Translations under genes and position numbers: made by a program | Notes under the pieces: model-generated | Seen by the model: the letters and a program-made list of their open reading frames with translations, nothing else | The model's database searches: none | Told to the model about the DNA's origin: nothing | Assembly: GCA_947471245.1 (NCBI GenBank) | Contig: CANIXM010000099.1 | Coordinates: forward strand, 1 to 6,939 | DNA: 6,939 nt | Source: Paludibacteraceae bacterium | GTDB lineage: Bacteria; Bacteroidota; Bacteroidia; Bacteroidales; Paludibacteraceae | Direction: 5' to 3' | Part shown: positions 6,238-6,939 of the stretch, one piece after another | Layout of the letters: every line of letters starts with the position of its first letter | Numbering within the stretch: the first letter of the stretch is position 1

Positions 6238-6391
6238 AAATAAGTTAACTGTAAATCTATATGAATTTGCAATGCAGTGACATTAAAGTGTTATTTGCCA
6301 AACAGTTGTTCAGATGACAATTTATTGGTGCTTCATCTAAAAACTCACAACAGCAAATTTGAAATCCGTTCCCAAATCTCGAAATCAAACA

Positions 6392-6727
6392 ATGAAATCT
6401 CAACCAAGAATTAGACGAATTAAAAATTCACATGCACAAGAAACTAACAAACCAGTAATTAACATGAGAGTATTTTACATTCTAGGAGCAGTTATCACTC
6501 CTTTTATTGCTAACATGATTCAATATGTCAATGTTAGTGGAGGAGTAGTTGACGCTGTCAACAGTCTAGGGGTTGTACTTACTGTAGTATTTCTTATACT
6601 AGCAGTTTTTACAGCAAAGTTTTTCAATGTTGAAATTGATAAAACTCCAAAAACTTTCAACGAAAACAATTGGAGAATTGTAAGTTCTAAAACACCAAGA
6701 TTTAGGTACTACAGACATCAAGCCTAA
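6392..6727 (+). CDS. Small two-pass membrane protein of unknown function
   Basis: A 111-residue protein that I do not recognise. It has a basic N-terminus (R6, R8, R9, K11), a hydrophobic segment at about 27-46, a short loop containing GG (50-51), a second hydrophobic segment at about 59-78, and a polar, basic C-terminal tail ending RFRYYRHQA. The charge distribution suggests both ends face the cytoplasm with a short outer loop. The start is taken at ATG 6392; the frame extends upstream to a TTG at 6359, which is less likely. There is no Shine-Dalgarno. The gene lies 154 bp after RR2 on the same strand and ends 46 bases before a strong hairpin terminator, so it could share a transcript with RR2 or stand alone. 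A link to the two-component genes rests on position only. Confidence 0.7.
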   Translation: MKSQPRIRRIKNSHAQETNKPVINMRVFYILGAVITPFIANMIQYVNVSGGVVDAVNSLGVVLTVVFLILAVFTAKFFNVEIDKTPKTFNENNWRIVSSKTPRFRYYRHQA

Positions 6728-6773
6728 TATGCTTGTCCGTTTTTCGAAATTTCGGTATAAGCTTTTATAACCG

Positions 6774-6809
6774 AACAGCCATTTATCCCTCCTAAGATAA
6801 ATGGCTGTT
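6774..6809. terminator. Bidirectional hairpin terminator between the small membrane protein and the RidA-family gene
   Basis: AACAGCCATTTATC (6774-6787) and GATAAATGGCTGTT (6796-6809) form a perfect 14-bp stem around an 8-base loop, CCTCCTAA. A G-T wobble and a C-G pair can extend it by two. The + strand continues TGCTTTATAT. The stem sits between convergent genes ending at 6727 (+) and 6830 (-), the classic position for a shared terminator. The T-run is modest on both strands. Confidence 0.8.
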
Positions 6810-6829
6810 TGCTTTATATCAATGCTTGA

Positions 6830-6939
6830 TTACTTCACTGCCACCGTTTCAATTTCCACCAAAGCTCCCATTGGTAATGCTTTCACAGCAAATGTGGAGC
6901 GAGCGGGACAATTGTCCACATACACTTTTTTGTATTCCT
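6830..6939 (-). CDS. RidA/YjgF/UK114-family protein, C-terminal fragment cut by window edge
   Basis: On the minus strand the frame entering from the right edge encodes 35 residues and a TAA stop (6830-6832). The fragment contains PARSTFAVKALPMGALVEIE, the conserved C-terminal signature of the RidA family. The arginine of ARS corresponds to the residue that binds the substrate carboxylate in RidA-type enamine/imine deaminases, which remove reactive 2-aminoacrylate-type intermediates from PLP enzymes. This role is known for the family and is not shown here, since non-deaminating Rid subgroups exist and the other diagnostic residues lie outside the window. The gene is convergent with the small membrane protein and shares the hairpin at 6774-6809. 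Confidence 0.88.
   Translation of the reverse strand, partial: EYKKVYVDNCPARSTFAVKALPMGALVEIETVAVK

Noticed and set aside
6359..6391. TTG start extending the small membrane protein by 11 residues
   Set aside because: A normal ATG at 6392 is available, the extra residues show no signal or domain, and TTG starts are uncommon in this group.
6238..6391. Possible remnant of an RR2 DNA-binding domain or a promoter for the small membrane protein
   Set aside because: All frames are broken by stops without helix-turn-helix residues. The -7-like boxes seen (TGAATTTG 6262-6269, CAAATTTG 6354-6361) have mismatches and no -33 element at proper spacing.
6745..6754. Palindrome CGAAATTTCG just after the small membrane protein gene
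   Set aside because: It is only 10 bp with no loop, and the adjacent 14-bp hairpin explains termination better.
1..6939. Mobile element, defence island, CRISPR array or phage genes
   Set aside because: No transposase, integrase, terminal inverted repeats, regularly spaced repeats or phage-like genes were seen; the content fits an ordinary chromosomal signalling locus.

Overview
The window reads as a chromosomal segment of a Bacteroidota bacterium (inference). Support comes from the PriA C-terminus, start codons that mostly lack a Shine-Dalgarno sequence, and at least one good match to the Bacteroidota sigma-factor promoter (TTG-N19-TAnnTTTG). The intergenic DNA is AT-rich, and the signalling genes are of the NarL/DegS type that is abundant in this phylum. 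No tRNA, rRNA, CRISPR array, transposase or integrase is visible.

Layout. (1) 1-1581, + strand: the C-terminal two thirds of the replication-restart helicase PriA, cut by the left window edge. (2) 1764-2426, +: a full NarL/LuxR-type response regulator (RR1, receiver plus helix-turn-helix). (3) 2679-5450, +: a large, apparently soluble sensor histidine kinase with five PAS-like domains, a HisKA_3 dimerisation/phosphoacceptor domain (His735) and a HATPase_c domain. The fourth PAS-like domain contains a four-cysteine insert. (4) 5830-6237, +: a stand-alone receiver (RR2), about half identical to the receiver of RR1 but ending at the receiver boundary with no output domain. (5) 6392-6727, +: a 111-residue protein of unknown function with two predicted membrane segments. 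(6) 6774-6809: a perfect 14-bp hairpin, probably a shared terminator. (7) 6830-6939, - strand: the C-terminal 35 residues of a RidA/YjgF-family protein entering from the right edge.

How the parts may work together. RR1, the kinase and RR2 form one two-component locus, with two paralogous receivers flanking a single kinase. The expected flow is PAS sensing, then autophosphorylation at His735, then transfer to Asp61 of RR1 (transcriptional output) and/or Asp61 of RR2 (no DNA-binding output, so a phosphate sink, competitor or relay is plausible). The genes are not tightly packed: 252 bp separate RR1 from the kinase and 379 bp separate the kinase from RR2, so each may have its own promoter. A 12-base sequence, AATCCCTTATTT, lies 8-11 bases before the start codons of both the kinase and RR2. 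Its 9-base core occurs a second time before the kinase, and an inverted 8-base copy lies upstream of RR1. This suggests common control.

The most unusual items are the cysteine-bearing PAS-like domain (C-x9-C-x5-C-x2-C), the outputless receiver paralogue, and the shared upstream motif.
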